Under the pieces are notes generated by a model. It saw nothing but the letters and a program-made list of their open reading frames with translations. It was not told the DNA's origin and did no database searches. A program made the translations under genes and the position numbers. From NCBI GenBank assembly GCA_016776525.1, contig JADHTD010000167.1, forward strand, positions 1 to 6,348: a DNA stretch of 6,348 nt, read 5' to 3'. Positions within the stretch are counted from its first letter, which is position 1. Every line of letters starts with the position of its first letter. This document shows positions 5,508-6,348 of this stretch, one piece after another. This DNA comes from Rhodospirillales bacterium. GTDB lineage: Bacteria > Pseudomonadota > Alphaproteobacteria > Rhodospirillales > JADHTD01.

Positions 5508-5540
5508 ATTCGCAAATAGACTGAACTGGAGCCGGCCGGA

Positions 5541-6348
5541 TCATCGTTCAACCAAATTCAGATCGACACGGTTCACGGGTTTTTCCGTGGTCTTGTTGCC
5601 GAGTGCCCGGACGTCGATCCGCGTGCTGCGGACACCGCTTTCGATCAGGAATGACCGCACTGACAGGGCCCGGGACAGGGACAGCCGCCGTGCCCGACTT
5701 GCCGAAAGCTTTTCACCGCCGGCATAGGCCATGAGCTGCAAGCGAAGATTGGATTGGTCCTTCAGTTTGCCTGCCAGAGTCTTCAGGTCGTTCTTTTTGG
5801 AACCCGGCAGCTTCGATTCACTTTCTTCGAAGACCAACCGGATCTGTTGGCCGATGGCCAGTTTTTCACCGGCCGGCGGCAAGGAAGATTTCTGGGGTTC
5901 CGGGGCCGGGGCCGGCTTCGGCGGAATAGCGGTTACCACTTTCTGCCTGCCGCTTTTCTTGGCGGCGGGCGGCGGTGGCGGCGGCACCGGCGTAGAAACG
6001 GTTTTTACCGGTTCCGGCGCTGGTTTGGGCGCTGCTTTCGGAGTCGCCTTTACCGGGGCCGGTTTCGGTTTCTTGGCCATCGGCGCCGGGGCCGGTGGTG
6101 GTGCCGTGTACTTTGCGGCCGGCGGCAGCGGCGGTGCTGCCTTGGCAACAGCTTTCGGCTTGGCGGTCGGTTTTGGGGCCGGCGGCGGCGGCGCGGCGCT
6201 GACCGATGGTTTCTTCATGGCCGGTGGCGGTGGCGCGGGTTTCGATGACGCCATGGGTTTGGGAGCGGCTTTCGGGGCCGCCTTGGTCATCGGTGCAGCA
6301 ACGGTCTTGCGCTTGGCTTGCGCCTTGGGTTTGCTGAGCCGGACATTT
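5541..6348 (-). CDS. Proline/lysine-rich protein with degenerate OmpA-like C-terminal domain (5'-partial)
   Basis: The frame is open to the right edge, so the N-terminus is probably outside the window; ATG 6290 is only an internal candidate, without clear ribosome binding site, and 19 in-frame codons of similar composition precede it. Numbering from that Met, residues 1-140 are rich in Pro, Ala and Lys (KPAPPPPAMKK, PVPPPPPPAAKK), like the periplasm-spanning stretch of TonB. Residues about 145-249 resemble an OmpA C-terminal fold: IRLVFEESESKLPGSKKNDL, LSLSRALSVRSFLIESGV, RIDVRALG and a final VNRVDLNLV strand. The usual GHTD is replaced by AYAG, so the peptidoglycan-binding Asp appears lost, while the Arg in LSxSRA is kept. 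It is first of the three genes seen in the stator operon, 49 bases before the MotA-like start. I infer a periplasmic linker role; a signal or anchor cannot be checked. Confidence 0.8.
   Translation of the reverse strand, partial: NVRLSKPKAQAKRKTVAAPMTKAAPKAAPKPMASSKPAPPPPAMKKPSVSAAPPPPAPKPTAKPKAVAKAAPPLPPAAKYTAPPPAPAPMAKKPKPAPVKATPKAAPKPAPEPVKTVSTPVPPPPPPAAKKSGRQKVVTAIPPKPAPAPEPQKSSLPPAGEKLAIGQQIRLVFEESESKLPGSKKNDLKTLAGKLKDQSNLRLQLMAYAGGEKLSASRARRLSLSRALSVRSFLIESGVRSTRIDVRALGNKTTEKPVNRVDLNLVER

Noticed and set aside
4418..5524. A 368-codon plus-strand frame opposite the MotA-like gene
   Set aside because: It is antisense to a gene with strong family motifs, is rich in Gln, Gly and His, and shows no domain or ribosome binding site.
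5492..5551. TTG start at 5551 for the MotA-like gene
   Set aside because: It adds a polar 20-residue stretch, overlaps the previous gene, and ignores the strong AGGAGG placed 10 bases before ATG 5491.
5754..6248. A 164-codon Arg/Gly-rich plus-strand frame opposite the Pro-rich gene
   Set aside because: Proline and alanine codons on one strand read as Gly and Arg codons on the other; this is a compositional shadow.
1..6348. CRISPR arrays, tRNA genes and rRNA genes
   Set aside because: I looked for regularly spaced direct repeats and for tRNA-like cloverleafs in the gaps and saw none.

Overview
This window looks like an ordinary chromosomal segment of an alphaproteobacterium, perhaps a Rhodospirillales-type organism. 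The best pointers are a cysteine-free ribosomal protein L31 of the alphaproteobacterial type, a CyaY/frataxin gene divergent from it, and a TetA-like MFS transporter. The order or family is inferred from protein style only; no rRNA or other phylogenetic marker is present.

Layout, left to right. At 1-634 (minus, running off the left edge) is an unrecognised protein with a small N-terminal domain, a Ser/Gly and Lys/Arg linker, a Tyr-Asp repeat and two membrane segments. At 635-944 is a non-coding stretch with a candidate promoter for that gene and, at its right end, two consecutive hairpins that end rpmE. rpmE (945-1169, minus) and cyaY (1304-1636, plus) are divergent. Their sigma-70-like promoters sit back to back with only two bases between the -35 boxes, over a perfect palindrome. 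cyaY converges with an MFS exporter (1647-2867, minus); the two stop codons are about 10 bp apart. The 309-bp gap 2868-3176 is mostly filled by a 267-bp element with near-perfect 25-bp terminal inverted repeats and a large internal hairpin, which I read as an undescribed MITE-like element. At 3177-6348 (minus) is an operon of three envelope genes: a proline-rich protein with a degenerate OmpA-like C-terminus (open at the right edge), a MotA/TolQ/ExbB-type channel protein with a long cytoplasmic tail, and a MotB-type stator partner with one membrane helix, a coiled coil of about 200 residues and an OmpA-like peptidoglycan-binding domain.

How the genes work together. The three-gene operon is the most interesting part. 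It has the parts list of an ion-driven 5:2 motor (MotAB, ExbBD and TolQR class) plus a TonB-like proline/lysine-rich protein that could span the periplasm. The channel-plus-coiled-coil pair also resembles ZorA/ZorB of Zorya anti-phage systems, but no zorC, zorD or zorE partner is visible and the neighbours are housekeeping genes, so an envelope role is more likely. The inverted-repeat element ends 8 bp upstream of the MFS start codon, and that gene has no convincing ribosome binding site. The element may therefore have replaced the transporter's original leader.
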